Part shown: one piece after another, positions 24,313 to 34,231 of the stretch
Layout of the letters: each line of letters starts with the position of its first letter
Numbering within the stretch: the first letter of the stretch is position 1
Assembly (NCBI GenBank): GCA_023475105.1
Contig: JAMCWJ010000019.1
Span: forward strand, 1-43,408
Length of the DNA: 43,408 nt
From: Nitrospirota bacterium
GTDB taxonomy: Bacteria > Nitrospirota > Thermodesulfovibrionia > Thermodesulfovibrionales > UBA9159
Direction of reading: 5' to 3'
The notes under the pieces: generated by a model
Database searches by the model: none
What the model was told of the DNA's origin: nothing
Seen by the model: the letters and a program-made list of their open reading frames with translations, nothing else
Made by a program: the position numbers and the translations under genes

Positions 24313-25482
24313 ATGAAAATCTCTCTGGCCGAACCGGGTCTCCTCGCAAAGCTCCTTGCCCGTCACAAGAAGCGCGGAAGAAGTTTACAGGTGGTCGACC
24401 TCGGCGTGGTTCTCAGGGAGATTCTGAACTGGGCGAACAGGCTTGTTCCGTCCGAATCCGGTTCGATCCTTCTTGACGACCCCGCTCTCAAGATGCGCTC
24501 CGGAAAAAGAGGGAGGCTCTGTTTTGCCGCCTGTTTCGGCAGGGGGGCAGCGTCTCTGGTCGGCACATCCATCGCCGACTACCTGGGGATTGCCGGGACA
24601 TCGTACAAGAGCAGCACGCCGCATATCAGCAAGGACGTCCTGCAGGACAGGAGGTTCTACCCGAAGATAGATGAGGCAATAGGTTTCAGGACGAAATCCA
24701 TCATATGTTCTCCCATTGACATCGACGGGGCCGTGATCGGGGTGATTGAACTGGTCAACAAAAAGAGCGGTCTCCGGTACGACAGGGAAGACCTGGAGCT
24801 TCTGAGGATATTCGCAGGGTACACGGCAACGCTGATCAAGAACGTGCTGATCGGCCGGGATGTCGAAGAAGAGGCGAGGCGCGACAATCTGACCGGATTG
24901 TACAATGAGAGGTTCTTCTTCCGGTCCCTCGAAGTCGAGATCGGCAGGGTGATCAGGGAAGGAGGCGACGTGTCGCTTATCTTCTTCGACCTCGACCATT
25001 TCAAGGAAGTAAACGACCGCTATGGACATTTGGCGGGAAGCGCGGTACTCAGGGAGGTGGGGGACCTGCTGAGGAAGATTTTTCGCGGCGCCGACGCGGT
25101 CATGGCACGGTACGGAGGGGACGAGTATGTGGTCGCGCTTCGCGGGAAAGGGCTCGAGGATTCGATGCCCTATGCCGAAGGCGTCCGGGAAGCTGTCGCG
25201 TCGAGGACGTTCCTCCGGAAGGCGGTATCCGGCGATTCTCTTCCCCTCAATATCAGGGGAGTCGTGACCTGCAGCGTGGGGGTTGCCTCGCTGAACCGGA
25301 ACGGGGCAAAAGGGTGCAGCGTGAGGCTGAACGCCGAGCGCCTTATCAAGGCGGCTGACAATGCAATGTACAGTGCGAAGGAATCGGGGAAGAACGGCGT
25401 CTGTGCGTCGCCGGACCCCCGTTCCGCACAACGGCGGGCCGGAAGGCGCCGGAAACGCGGGCCGGACGCCTCCCCCGGGTGA
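24313..25482 (+). CDS. GAF-GGDEF diguanylate cyclase-like protein
   Basis: A 389-residue signalling protein. A GAF domain (about 35-185; SIICSPIDIDGAVIGVIELVNKKSG) is followed by a GGDEF domain (about 195-365) with LTGLYNERFF, IFFDLDHFKEVNDRYGH and the active-site variant GGDEY. The Tyr replaces Phe, which some active cyclases tolerate. If active it makes cyclic di-GMP; the GAF ligand is unknown. The start at 24313 gives the first hydrophilic helix; no membrane segment. The C-terminus ends in a basic low-complexity tail (RRAGRRRKRGP). It marks the return to chromosomal background after the CRISPR region. Confidence 0.85.
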   Translation: MKISLAEPGLLAKLLARHKKRGRSLQVVDLGVVLREILNWANRLVPSESGSILLDDPALKMRSGKRGRLCFAACFGRGAASLVGTSIADYLGIAGTSYKSSTPHISKDVLQDRRFYPKIDEAIGFRTKSIICSPIDIDGAVIGVIELVNKKSGLRYDREDLELLRIFAGYTATLIKNVLIGRDVEEEARRDNLTGLYNERFFFRSLEVEIGRVIREGGDVSLIFFDLDHFKEVNDRYGHLAGSAVLREVGDLLRKIFRGADAVMARYGGDEYVVALRGKGLEDSMPYAEGVREAVASRTFLRKAVSGDSLPLNIRGVVTCSVGVASLNRNGAKGCSVRLNAERLIKAADNAMYSAKESGKNGVCASPDPRSAQRRAGRRRKRGPDASPG

Positions 25483-25494
25483 AAAACGCGCCTT

Positions 25495-25725
25495 TTATTC
25501 CACCGCGACAAAGGTCTCGGTGCGGTTTATTCCCTTGATCTTTCTTATCTTCTCGAAAATCTTGTCGAAGATATCTTTCGAGTCTTTCCCTTCGATGACC
25601 GCGGCGATGTCGTAATGTCCGGTGACGACGTCGGCGCTCACCACTCCCTTTATCCCTCTGAGGGTGTCCCTGATAAAAACATCCTTACCCGGCAGTACGT
25701 TTACAAGCAAGTATACACGCGCCAT
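25495..25725 (-). CDS. Stand-alone Lrp/AsnC ligand-binding (RAM) domain protein
   Basis: A 76-residue protein consisting only of the alpha-beta ligand-binding domain of Lrp/AsnC regulators: ARVYLLVNVLPGKD, VVSADVVTGHYDIAAVIEG. There is no DNA-binding half. Such single-domain proteins bind small effectors such as amino acids and may modulate full-length Lrp homologues by co-assembly. The ATG at 25725 follows GGAGGGTTC. Not in an obvious operon. Family call is firm, ligand unknown. Confidence 0.85.
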   Translation of the reverse strand: MARVYLLVNVLPGKDVFIRDTLRGIKGVVSADVVTGHYDIAAVIEGKDSKDIFDKIFEKIRKIKGINRTETFVAVE

Positions 25726-25869
25726 AGAACCCTCCTTCGTCCGGTATTTACTAAAAGTATAGAGGTTTCCGGGGGAGATTACAAAGGGGCCTATTCCCAG
25801 TTGTTGTATTGAAGGGAAGGCTTTCGGGCCGCTCTCCCTTCTTCTGTCGCCGATTGCGCAACGGGAAGG

Positions 25870-28488
25870 TTATTTTTTCGGAACAGGCCCGAATCGCTTC
25901 CTGACAAAGGAGATCTCATCTTCTTTGCTTTTCAGGTTTCCCCGCAGCCTTTCTTCGAGGAGGGAATCGAGGATTGCGGAATACAGGGGCCCTGGCGCGA
26001 TGCCGAGGTCCTTGAGGTCCGCGCCGGTCAGCGCGGGTTTTACTTTTCTCAGTTCTATGAGATACCGTGATATCTCCTTTTTCTTATCCTCGTCGTCGGC
26101 GACGGCCATCGCAAAGAGCAGGGTCTCGAGATCGAGCGCCTGCATCGCCTTGTAAATTCTTGCGGGATCCCCGAGGGGCAGGGTCTTCACCAGTTGCCCG
26201 GCCTTTGCCACGCCCTTACTGATCTTTTCCCGTATCTTTGTCGTAGCCGCAAGCCGGATAAAGGAGGTCTCCCTGTCGGCGTCGGTCAGGACTGAAAGCA
26301 GCGCCATCAGGTACAGGGCCCCCTTATCGGGCTTCTCCCCGAGAAAGAGGAGAGCGAACCATGAGAGGGTGTCATGGATCGACTGAAGGATCGATTCCAT
26401 CTTCTCGTCGAAGGTCAGGTTCGGATGAATCACTTTCAGCAGCCCGTATTCGGAAAGCCTCCGGATCGTTTTTACGGGTTCCGTCTCGCTGAAGGCGAGC
26501 AGGAGTTCCTCGTACAACCGCGACCCCGACAGCATGGCGAAGAGGTTCATCCTGAGTGCGGACTTGATCAGATTCTCCGTGTGCCTGCTCAGTTTGAATC
26601 CGAAGCGCTCCGAAAACCGCACGGCCCTGAAGGCCCTTGTCGGGTCTTCGATGAAGCTCAGGTTATGAAGCACACGGATCGTTTTTTCCCTTAAGTCCCT
26701 TTGGCCGCCGAAGAAGTCGATCAGCAGACCGAACTCCCTCGGATTGAGCGCGACCGCGAGCGTGTTGATCGTAAAGTCCCGCCGGTACAAATCCCTCTTG
26801 ACGGAGGAGGTCTCGACCGTGGGGAGGGCGGCGGGGGACGTGTAGTACTCGGTCCTTGCCGTCGCTACATCGAGTTTCAGACCTTCCATGATAATCTGCG
26901 CGGTCCCGAACCTCTCGTGCACCCTGACCTTCGCGGCGAGTTTCCCGCCGAATTCTCTCGCAAACAGAATGCCGTCTCCCTCAATGACGATATCGATGTC
27001 GAGGTTCTCCTCTCCGCGGAGAAGGTCCCTCACCGACCCGCCCACGAGGTAGGCTTTAAACCCCAGTGCATCCGCCACCTCTCCTGCAACTTTCAGCAAC
27101 TGCGCAACGGAGGGGGGGAGTTTTTCCCTGAGCCAAACCGCCAGGTTCCTGCCGACCGAAGGTTTCTCCCCGGTCGGCGAAAGCAGCCGCCTTCGCTTCA
27201 GCATGTCTTCGTACAGCACCCGCAAGATGTCCGTCCTTGTGATGGCGCCGATGAGCGCGCCGTCTTTCAGCACCGGCGCGAACCGCTGGTTGTGCTCTAT
27301 CATCAGGCGCTCGACCTCCCTTACGGGAGTGTTGTTGCCGACCGTCTGTGCATCAGTAGTCGAAAAATCTCCGACGCCGCTCCGGCCGAAGCCGTGGAAG
27401 ATCGCCTTTTCGACGATCTCCCGGGAAATGATGCCCCTGTAAGCCCCTTTCCTGACCACGGGAAGCACGTTCACGCCGTACCTCGTCATCATCGCTTCCG
27501 CAGTCTTTACCGTAGCGTCCCACGATACGGTGATCACCGGCGAGGTCATCACATCGCCCGCAACCTTTCCGTGTTTGAGCGAAGATTCCAGGAGTCCTTT
27601 CACTCTTTCCTCGGCCACTTCGAGCGGGACCTCTCTTGCGATTGCCGACGCCGCGCTGGGATGTCCGCCGCCTCCGAAGTCTTTCATCACCTCGGACACG
27701 TCAAACTCGGGGGCACGGCTCCTGCCGACCAGCACTATCTTGCCCTGCATTCCGAGAAGGAGCACGAGACCGTCAATGTCCTCCATATCCATAATCCTAT
27801 GGGCCAGGTGCGCCGCGTCCCCGACGTAGTCTTCCCTCGAGGCCTTTACGATCTTTATCCTCAGGCCGTCCATATCGATATCCGTCGCCGTCCTCAGGAG
27901 TTCGTTCAGGAGGTCGAACTCCTCCTTGCTCAGTTCGGTCCTCATGAAGGCCGAGACAATCTTGAGGCTTGCCCCTCTTTTGACGAGGGTCGCCACCGCC
28001 AGTATGTCCCGCTCCGTAGTGGACGGGAAGAGCAGAGAACCCGTCTCTTCGTATATCCCCAGACAGAGGATCGTCGCCTCCATCGGCGTTATCGGGATCT
28101 TCTTCGCCTTCAGCTGTTCTACGAAAATGGTCGCCGTAGCTCCGACATCTTCAATCACTTCCAGGACGCCGTGAATGTCCTGCGGCGTCTTCGGGTGGTG
28201 GTCATATACATGGACCGCAGGTCCCCCGCGCTTCCCAGCCAGGGCGCCAAAGGGCCCGATTCTTTCGGACGACCGGGTATCCACAACGATGAGTCTTCCG
28301 ATCTCCGAGAAATCGACGTCCTTTAAACGGTGTATTTCGACCGGCTGAAAGGCAGCGATGAAATCCCTTACCTTCTTCTCTTGCGAGCCCGGGAAGATGA
28401 TCCGCGCCCCGGGGTAAAGCTTGCTCGCCGCCACCATCGAGGCGAAGGCGTCGAAGTCCGCGTTTGTGTGGGAGGTGATGATATCCAT
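25870..28488 (-). CDS. A-adding tRNA nucleotidyltransferase with DHH and CBS domains
   Basis: An 872-residue multidomain enzyme. Residues 1-~310 are a DHH/DHHA1 phosphoesterase-like module (SHTNADFDAFASM, HVYDHHPKTP, FGGGGHPSAAS); ~320-440 are two CBS domains (VMTSPVITVSWDATVKTAEA); the rest is a class II polyA polymerase/CCA-type head (YLVGGSVRDLLRG, DIDIVIEGDG, RRDFTINTLAVAL) and RNA-binding tail. This architecture is known from Aquifex-type A-adding enzymes that share CCA synthesis with a separate CC-adding enzyme. The frame is open further upstream, but MDIITSHTNAD at 28488 is the natural domain start. No partner CC-adding enzyme lies in the window. Confidence 0.9.
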   Translation of the reverse strand: MDIITSHTNADFDAFASMVAASKLYPGARIIFPGSQEKKVRDFIAAFQPVEIHRLKDVDFSEIGRLIVVDTRSSERIGPFGALAGKRGGPAVHVYDHHPKTPQDIHGVLEVIEDVGATATIFVEQLKAKKIPITPMEATILCLGIYEETGSLLFPSTTERDILAVATLVKRGASLKIVSAFMRTELSKEEFDLLNELLRTATDIDMDGLRIKIVKASREDYVGDAAHLAHRIMDMEDIDGLVLLLGMQGKIVLVGRSRAPEFDVSEVMKDFGGGGHPSAASAIAREVPLEVAEERVKGLLESSLKHGKVAGDVMTSPVITVSWDATVKTAEAMMTRYGVNVLPVVRKGAYRGIISREIVEKAIFHGFGRSGVGDFSTTDAQTVGNNTPVREVERLMIEHNQRFAPVLKDGALIGAITRTDILRVLYEDMLKRRRLLSPTGEKPSVGRNLAVWLREKLPPSVAQLLKVAGEVADALGFKAYLVGGSVRDLLRGEENLDIDIVIEGDGILFAREFGGKLAAKVRVHERFGTAQIIMEGLKLDVATARTEYYTSPAALPTVETSSVKRDLYRRDFTINTLAVALNPREFGLLIDFFGGQRDLREKTIRVLHNLSFIEDPTRAFRAVRFSERFGFKLSRHTENLIKSALRMNLFAMLSGSRLYEELLLAFSETEPVKTIRRLSEYGLLKVIHPNLTFDEKMESILQSIHDTLSWFALLFLGEKPDKGALYLMALLSVLTDADRETSFIRLAATTKIREKISKGVAKAGQLVKTLPLGDPARIYKAMQALDLETLLFAMAVADDEDKKKEISRYLIELRKVKPALTGADLKDLGIAPGPLYSAILDSLLEERLRGNLKSKEDEISFVRKRFGPVPKK

Positions 28489-28558
28489 TACCGCACGGGG
28501 GAAAGGAAAAAACAAAGGAGAGGGTTCATCGCTTTGCCGGGATCTTCTCCGCCTGCCT

Positions 28559-29959
28559 CTACTGCTTGCAGACGACCACCTGGTTTCTCCCTTTCTTTTT
28601 TGCCGTATAAAGGGCATGGTCCGCAAGGGTGATAAGGTCTCCCGTATTCGTGATGCGTTTGCCGGGGAAGCGGGAGACACCGATGCTGACCGTAAGCCGT
28701 CTCTTTCCCTTCAGCTTGTTGAACCGGTAGCTTTCGATATAAGCCCGTATCGCCTCGGCCTTGGCTATCGCACCTCGTTCCGAGGTCTGCGGCAGGAGCA
28801 TGATGAATTCCTCTCCGCCGTAACGCGCCAGGACATCGCTTTTTCTCGTATGCCGTGTCAGTACCTGCGCGAATTCCCTGAGGACGACATCCCCGGTTCT
28901 GTGGCCGTATTCGTCATTGATCTTCTTGAAGAAGTCGATGTCGAGCATGAGGCAGCTGAGGTTGAGGCCGTGCCGCTGGGAACGGCTGAATTCCTCCCGG
29001 ATGCGGTGGTAAAAATATCTGATGTTGTATGCGCCGGTCAGGTAATCGGTGATGGCGAGCTTTTCGAGGCGCAGTTTTTCATCTTCGATTTTTTCGAAGA
29101 GAAAGGCGTTATACAGCGCGTTTGCCGATACATTGGCGACGGCGTGGCAGAGCTTGATCTCACGGTCACTGAAGGAGTAGCCCGCCCTTGATGTCCTGAG
29201 AAAAAGGGTCCCTATCACCTCTTCGTGGAAGACGATGGGGATCACGATGATCGACCGGATGCCGAGGGGAAAAATGATGTTCCTCACCTTCTTCATGACG
29301 GGGTCCGTCGTGACGTCGTTGATGATGACGGGTCTCCTCGATGTCAATGCCTTCTTGATTTCCGGGTAGCGCCTAAGGTCGAGGCGTATGCTTTTCACCT
29401 CGGGATTCTCGAACGTGGCCACGACATCGGCGCGATTCCTGTCTGAATCGACCCGGATGATCGAACAGCGCGTAACAGGAATGATCTCCGAAACCTTCTT
29501 GACGATGAGGTAGAAGATCTCCTGGGGGTCGAGAGTCGACGTCACCAGGTAAGTGAGATCGATGATGGCCTGGAGGGCGTCCGCTTCGTCCCTGAGGCGC
29601 TCCATTGTTTTCCTTCTTTCCAGGGCCGTGGTGATCTTGTATTCGAGGTCTTCTGCGTGGAACGGACTCAGGAGATAATTCTCTGCGCCGTGGCGTATGG
29701 CTTTTCTGATGCCCAGCCCGGGAGCCCGCGAGATGAGGGGCAGCAGGAGACAGCCGAACTTCGAGGGCTTGATCTTCGAGAGGGCATCGGCAGCGACGAG
29801 GCAGACGGTTTCTTCGCCTTTCCCCTGCGAGACTCTCTCCCTGAGGGACTCAGGGGTCTCTACGAACTCGGCGCTGAAATCCTTTCTGGGACCGAAGAAA
29901 GAGCGGAGAGTCTGCAACGTCCGGTCGTCCGTCTCATAAATCAATACCTTGCTTTTCAT
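28559..29959 (-). CDS. GAF-GGDEF response protein with receiver-like N-terminus
   Basis: A 466-residue protein: an N-terminal receiver-like region (about 1-115, KVLIYETDDRTLQTLRSFFG ... GAENYLLSPFHAEDL) whose phospho-acceptor Asp is not obvious, a GAF domain (about 130-285, VTRCSIIRVDSDRNRADVVA, IPIVFHEEVIGTLFLRTS) and a GGDEF domain with DYLTGAYNIRYF, MLDIDFFKKINDEYGH and a canonical GGEEF. Likely a c-di-GMP synthase controlled by the GAF domain. It is on the minus strand, 12 bases after polX, so probably co-transcribed with it. Confidence 0.87.
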   Translation of the reverse strand: MKSKVLIYETDDRTLQTLRSFFGPRKDFSAEFVETPESLRERVSQGKGEETVCLVAADALSKIKPSKFGCLLLPLISRAPGLGIRKAIRHGAENYLLSPFHAEDLEYKITTALERRKTMERLRDEADALQAIIDLTYLVTSTLDPQEIFYLIVKKVSEIIPVTRCSIIRVDSDRNRADVVATFENPEVKSIRLDLRRYPEIKKALTSRRPVIINDVTTDPVMKKVRNIIFPLGIRSIIVIPIVFHEEVIGTLFLRTSRAGYSFSDREIKLCHAVANVSANALYNAFLFEKIEDEKLRLEKLAITDYLTGAYNIRYFYHRIREEFSRSQRHGLNLSCLMLDIDFFKKINDEYGHRTGDVVLREFAQVLTRHTRKSDVLARYGGEEFIMLLPQTSERGAIAKAEAIRAYIESYRFNKLKGKRRLTVSIGVSRFPGKRITNTGDLITLADHALYTAKKKGRNQVVVCKQ

Positions 29960-29971
29960 CTTCTCTCCCCT

Positions 29972-31693
29972 TTACGGCCTCAGTTTCTTCAACCATTTTA
30001 GCAGATTCCCGGTATTCCGTGCATTGATCACATCGCTTTTTTCGAGCCAGCCTCTTCTCCCGATCGAGACGCCGTAGATCATGGAATCGAACTGGTTCAG
30101 GACGTGGGTATCGGTGTTGATGCTGACGGGAATCCCCATCTCCCGCGCGCGCTTTGCATAGGTGTCGTTGATGTCGAGCCTCAGGGGATAGGCATTGATC
30201 TCTATCGCCTTCCCTGATCTCCGGGCTGCAGCAAAGACCCTTTCCATATCGACATCGTAGGCATCCCTTTCTCCTATCAGTCTGCCTGTGGGATGGGCGA
30301 TTACCGTGACGTACGGGTTTCCTGCTGCCGAAACCAGCCTTTTCGTGATTCGCTCCCTGCTTTGTCCGAACCCCGAATGGACCGAGGCTAACACCACATC
30401 CAGCTGCCTGAGGACCTCGTCCGGCAGATCGAGCGTGCAGTCGCTCCTGATATTGACCTCGGCGCCCGTCAGCAGCCTGAAGCCCGTGAGCCGCGCGTTG
30501 AAGGCCCGTATCTCCCTCAGCTCATCGAGAAGCCTTTCTTCGTTCAGCCCGCGCGCGACCCCGAGGCCTTTCGTGTGGTCGGTGATCGCGATATACTCAT
30601 AGCCTCTCTCTCTTGCCGCCCCGACGAGTTCCTCCAGTGTGTGGCTTCCGTCGCTCTGTTTGGTATGGACATGGAGGTCTCCTCTCATGTCCCCGAGCTC
30701 GAGAAGCTTCGGAAGCCTGCCTTCCATTGCGGCCTCGATTTCTCCCCGGTCTTCGCGCAACTCCGGGGCGATATAGGGAAGACCGAGCAGCCGATAGACA
30801 TCTTCCTCTCTTTCACCTCCCAGCCGCGCATCGTCTTTTTCCCTGAAAACCCCGTACTCGTTTACCTTCAGCCCCGCCCGCACCGCCATCTCTCTCAACC
30901 TGATATTGTGGGACTTGCTTCCGGTAAAATAGGCGAGGGCCGCGCCGAAGGACTTGCCTTCAACGACCCTGAGGTCCACCTGAATCCCGCCGATGATCAC
31001 GACGCTCGATTTCGTAGGGCCGTGCATCAGGACCTCCCTCACCTCGGGAAGATGAACAAAGACGGACATGACCCTGTCCGGCTCTTTCGATGTTGCGAGA
31101 ATATCGACGTCCCGCACGGTCTCTTTCCACCTCCTGAGACTCCCCGCAAGAACGAGTTGCTGAACGGGCGCCTTTTCCCTCAGCTCAGAAAGTATCTCGT
31201 TTGCCTGCGGAAGCACCCGTCCGAGGGGCAGCCTGTCCTTTCCCCTTTTGAGCGTGGCGATGCCCCTAAGGATGTTCTCTTCCGTCTTTTCTTTGATACC
31301 CGGCAGTTCGGAGAGTTTGTGCGCCCTTGCGAGGCGTTCGAGGTCGTCAACATCTTTTATCTTCAGTTTTTCGTAGAAAAGTTTCGCGGTTTTGGGACCG
31401 AGGCCGGGAACGGAAAGGAGGACTGCCAGACCCTCCGGCACCTCATTTTTCAGCTTCTCGTATGCCTCGATCTTTCCTGTTTCCTGGTAGCTCCGTATCT
31501 TTGCCGTGAGGTCCTGCCCGATTCCCGGTATGGCAAGGAGTTCTTCATCGGTCATCTGCGCCACGTCCTTCGGCAGGCCGTCTATATTCTGGGCGGCCCT
31601 CCTGTATGCTCTTATCCTGAAGACATTTTCCCCCTTGATCTCCAGGAGGTCGGCCATGTCGTCGAAGAGTTTTGCTATCTGATGGTTGAGCAT
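29972..31693 (-). CDS. polX: PolX family DNA polymerase/3'-5' exonuclease
   Basis: A 573-residue bacterial PolX, standard length. Order: N-terminal 8-kDa-like and helix-hairpin-helix region (RIRAYRRAAQNIDGLP, LLSVPGLGPKTAKLF), pol beta-type nucleotidyltransferase (AGSLRRWKETVRDVDILATS with two catalytic Asp), and a C-terminal PHP domain (DLHVHTKQSDGSH, AITDHTKGLGVA, EINAYPLRLDINDTYAK) with metal-binding His/Asp for 3'-5' exonuclease and AP-site processing. Acts in base-excision-type gap repair. It precedes the GGDEF gene on the same strand. Confidence 0.95.
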   Translation of the reverse strand: MLNHQIAKLFDDMADLLEIKGENVFRIRAYRRAAQNIDGLPKDVAQMTDEELLAIPGIGQDLTAKIRSYQETGKIEAYEKLKNEVPEGLAVLLSVPGLGPKTAKLFYEKLKIKDVDDLERLARAHKLSELPGIKEKTEENILRGIATLKRGKDRLPLGRVLPQANEILSELREKAPVQQLVLAGSLRRWKETVRDVDILATSKEPDRVMSVFVHLPEVREVLMHGPTKSSVVIIGGIQVDLRVVEGKSFGAALAYFTGSKSHNIRLREMAVRAGLKVNEYGVFREKDDARLGGEREEDVYRLLGLPYIAPELREDRGEIEAAMEGRLPKLLELGDMRGDLHVHTKQSDGSHTLEELVGAARERGYEYIAITDHTKGLGVARGLNEERLLDELREIRAFNARLTGFRLLTGAEVNIRSDCTLDLPDEVLRQLDVVLASVHSGFGQSRERITKRLVSAAGNPYVTVIAHPTGRLIGERDAYDVDMERVFAAARRSGKAIEINAYPLRLDINDTYAKRAREMGIPVSINTDTHVLNQFDSMIYGVSIGRRGWLEKSDVINARNTGNLLKWLKKLRP

Positions 31694-31838
31694 CGTTTAC
31701 CCCACAAGGACCGGGGATTCGGCGGATCTCAATAAGGGGGCAGCCGTTGAACTTGCCTTACGACCGCCCGGCTTTCCAGTCCCTGCGATGCTGGTTCGCG
31801 GCACACAATCCCCGGCCGTTCGATCCCGGGACTTTCAG

Positions 31839-32567
31839 CTATTTCTTCAGCATCCCCTGTAATTCGAGGGCATTGCGGGGCGCATATCCATGCGCGTCGT
31901 TGTTGAAGTACACAAAGACATCTTTGCGCTGCCTGAGGTACTTTCGTATGCGGGTCGCGTCCGCCTTCAGTTCCTCCGTGCTGTATGATGTGGCATACCC
32001 GCCGCCCCTGCCGTGTCTCCTGATATAGACAAAATCCGATGTGACGGGAAGATCGTTCAGAAACTCCGGCCAGTCAGCCATGCAGAGACCGACATTCTCC
32101 CTCTCGAGCAATGAGATCACCTTTTTCGAGATCCATGTGGCTTCCCTGAACTCGAACACGTTTCTCGCACCGTAGGGTTTTATGAGCTGGAGGAATTCCC
32201 CCAGTCTCACCGGGTCGGCTTTCAGGCCGGGCGGCAGTTGCCAGAGTATGGCGCCGAGTTTTCCCTTGAGGACGAGTGCCCGCGAAAAAAAGACATCGAC
32301 GGGTTCTGCAGAGGCCTTGAGCTTCTTGATGTGCGTGATGAACTTGCTGCCCTTGAGGGAAAAGACGAAACCCGGGGGCGTCTCTCTGTACCACTTCGTG
32401 AAACTCTCCTTCTCCGGGAGCCTGTAAAAAGTCACATTAAGTTCAACACTGGGCAAGTGCGAGTAGTAGTACTCGATCCAGCGCCTCTTTGGCAGGTCCT
32501 CCGGGTAAAAAGGCCCTTTCCAGTGATCGTACTGGAAGCCGCTGCAGCCTATGTTCAAGGTCGGCAT
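31839..32567 (-). CDS. DUF72 family protein
   Basis: A 242-residue DUF72 protein with the TIM-barrel pattern: LNIGCSGFQYDHWKGPFYPE at the start, YYSHLPSVELNVTFYRLP, FSLKGSKFITHIKKL, and the C-terminal FVYFNNDAHGYAPRNALELQ. The family is widespread and structurally related to endonuclease IV-type barrels, but its reaction is unknown. It is divergent from the pilT-like gene; the 145-bp gap on its other side (31694-31838) shows nothing. Confidence 0.92.
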   Translation of the reverse strand: MPTLNIGCSGFQYDHWKGPFYPEDLPKRRWIEYYYSHLPSVELNVTFYRLPEKESFTKWYRETPPGFVFSLKGSKFITHIKKLKASAEPVDVFFSRALVLKGKLGAILWQLPPGLKADPVRLGEFLQLIKPYGARNVFEFREATWISKKVISLLERENVGLCMADWPEFLNDLPVTSDFVYIRRHGRGGGYATSYSTEELKADATRIRKYLRQRKDVFVYFNNDAHGYAPRNALELQGMLKK

Positions 32568-32641
32568 ATATAATGTATTGTAGCATATACCCTAATCTGC
32601 TACTATTATTTTGCAGGAGAAAAGCGTAAGGAGGGTTTTTT

Positions 32642-34231
32642 ATGGAGACCGATGCGAGAAAAGGCAGGAGGCAAAGGCTTGGGGAAATGATGGTTCAGCA
32701 GGGGGTTATCACCATCAATCAGCTGAAAGACGCCCTGAAAGTTCTGGCGCAGTCAGGCGGGCGGCTCGGTTCGCTCCTCGTCGAACTGGGATATACTGAC
32801 ATCGATACGCTACTGCGGCTTCTCGGGGCGCAGCTCGATGTGCCGACCGTGGATCTGTATCAAATCACAATCGAGCCCTCGGTGCTGGCCCTACTGCCTT
32901 TCGGCAAGATGAAGAAATACGAGGTCCTGCCTCTGACGGCGGGAGAAAAAAACGTTACCGTAGCTATGGTGAACCCGGGCAATCTCGCCGCAATCAGCGA
33001 CCTCGAATTCATCCTCGGAAGGCCGGTGCATACCTTGCTCGCTCCATCTCTCCAGATAGCGGCGGCAATAAAAACGATTGAGGACAGGGGCTGCAGACTC
33101 GACGAGCCTGTCGTTGGGAAGGCGTTGCAGAGCATCAGGAAACGTGCCGCCGTTGAAGCGGACATGCCCGACATACGACAGCTCTTCAAAAGGCTCGTCG
33201 ATGAGAACGCCTCCGACCTGCTCCTTGCGGCAGGGGTGCCTCCGTCTCTGAAAAAGGACAACGAGGTGAGGCGGCTGACTACGTCTCTGATGACGCCGCA
33301 GCAGATCAAGGCCTGCGCCTGGGAATTGATGTCGGCGCAGCAAAGGGAAGAGTTCGAGAGGAACAGGGAGATCGATTTTGCCTACACGCTCCCCGATGTC
33401 GGCCGGTTCAGACTGAACATTTACAAACAAAGAAATTCGATCTCGCTGGCGGCGCGGCATATCATCGAGATCATTCCGACCATGGGTGAACTCGGCTTGC
33501 CCGCGTGGATCGCGGATGTTGCGCTGAAGACACAAGGCCTCATCCTCGTGACCGGACCGGTAGGTCACGGGAAGACGACTACGCTGGCGGCGCTCGTGGA
33601 CATCGTGAACACGCGGAGGAAATGCAATATCATCACCATTGAAGACCCTGTCGAGTATCTCCATAAGCACAAGTCCAGCAACGTCAACCAGAGGGAAGTT
33701 GGGATCGACACGGATTCATTCCACGAGGGCCTCAGGCACATCTTCAGGCAGGCCCCTGATGTCATCGTGATCGGCGAGATGCGGGATCCGGAGAGTTTCG
33801 CCATCGCCCTCCAGGCGGCGGACACGGGTCATCTCGTGATGAGCACCCTGCACTCCAACAGCGCAACATCGGCCGTCGAACGGATTATCGATATCTTTCC
33901 TGCTCACCAGCAGCAGCAGTTGAGGGTCCAGTTCGCGGAGAATTTTCTTCTCATCTTCAATCAGAGGCTGGTGCCCATGAAGGAGGGAGAGGGAAGGATA
34001 CTCGCCTATGAGAAGCTTGCCAACACCTATCGCGTGCGGAGCCTGATACGGGAAGGCAAGTCCCACCAGATCAGGAGTCTGTTCCAGCAGTCGACGGAGG
34101 ATTTCTCCTCCATCGAGCTGAGCCTGGCGAGGTTATGCATCGAGGGGCAGATCACGCCGGAGGCGGGTGTCAGGTTCTGTGAAAATCCTGCCTATTTTAA
34201 TGACCTGGTGGAGCGGGGATTGTCCCGATGA
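32642..34231 (+). CDS. PilT/PilU-type ATPase with MshEN N-terminal domain
   Basis: A 529-residue secretion/retraction ATPase. Residues about 8-145 form an MshEN-type domain (LGEMMVQQGVITINQLKDAL, GRLGSLLVELGYTD, VAMVNPGNLAAISDLEFILG), which in some homologues binds c-di-GMP. The rest is PilT-like: Walker A GPVGHGKTTT (from about 301; GPTGSGKST is usual), IITIEDPVEYLHKH, the Walker B region APDVIVIGEMRDPESFAIAL and the His box GHLVMSTLHSNSA. Likely powers type IV pilus retraction, possibly under c-di-GMP control given two GGDEF genes nearby. The ATG at 32642 follows AAGGAGGG. No pilus genes adjoin it. Confidence 0.9.
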   Translation: METDARKGRRQRLGEMMVQQGVITINQLKDALKVLAQSGGRLGSLLVELGYTDIDTLLRLLGAQLDVPTVDLYQITIEPSVLALLPFGKMKKYEVLPLTAGEKNVTVAMVNPGNLAAISDLEFILGRPVHTLLAPSLQIAAAIKTIEDRGCRLDEPVVGKALQSIRKRAAVEADMPDIRQLFKRLVDENASDLLLAAGVPPSLKKDNEVRRLTTSLMTPQQIKACAWELMSAQQREEFERNREIDFAYTLPDVGRFRLNIYKQRNSISLAARHIIEIIPTMGELGLPAWIADVALKTQGLILVTGPVGHGKTTTLAALVDIVNTRRKCNIITIEDPVEYLHKHKSSNVNQREVGIDTDSFHEGLRHIFRQAPDVIVIGEMRDPESFAIALQAADTGHLVMSTLHSNSATSAVERIIDIFPAHQQQQLRVQFAENFLLIFNQRLVPMKEGEGRILAYEKLANTYRVRSLIREGKSHQIRSLFQQSTEDFSSIELSLARLCIEGQITPEAGVRFCENPAYFNDLVERGLSR

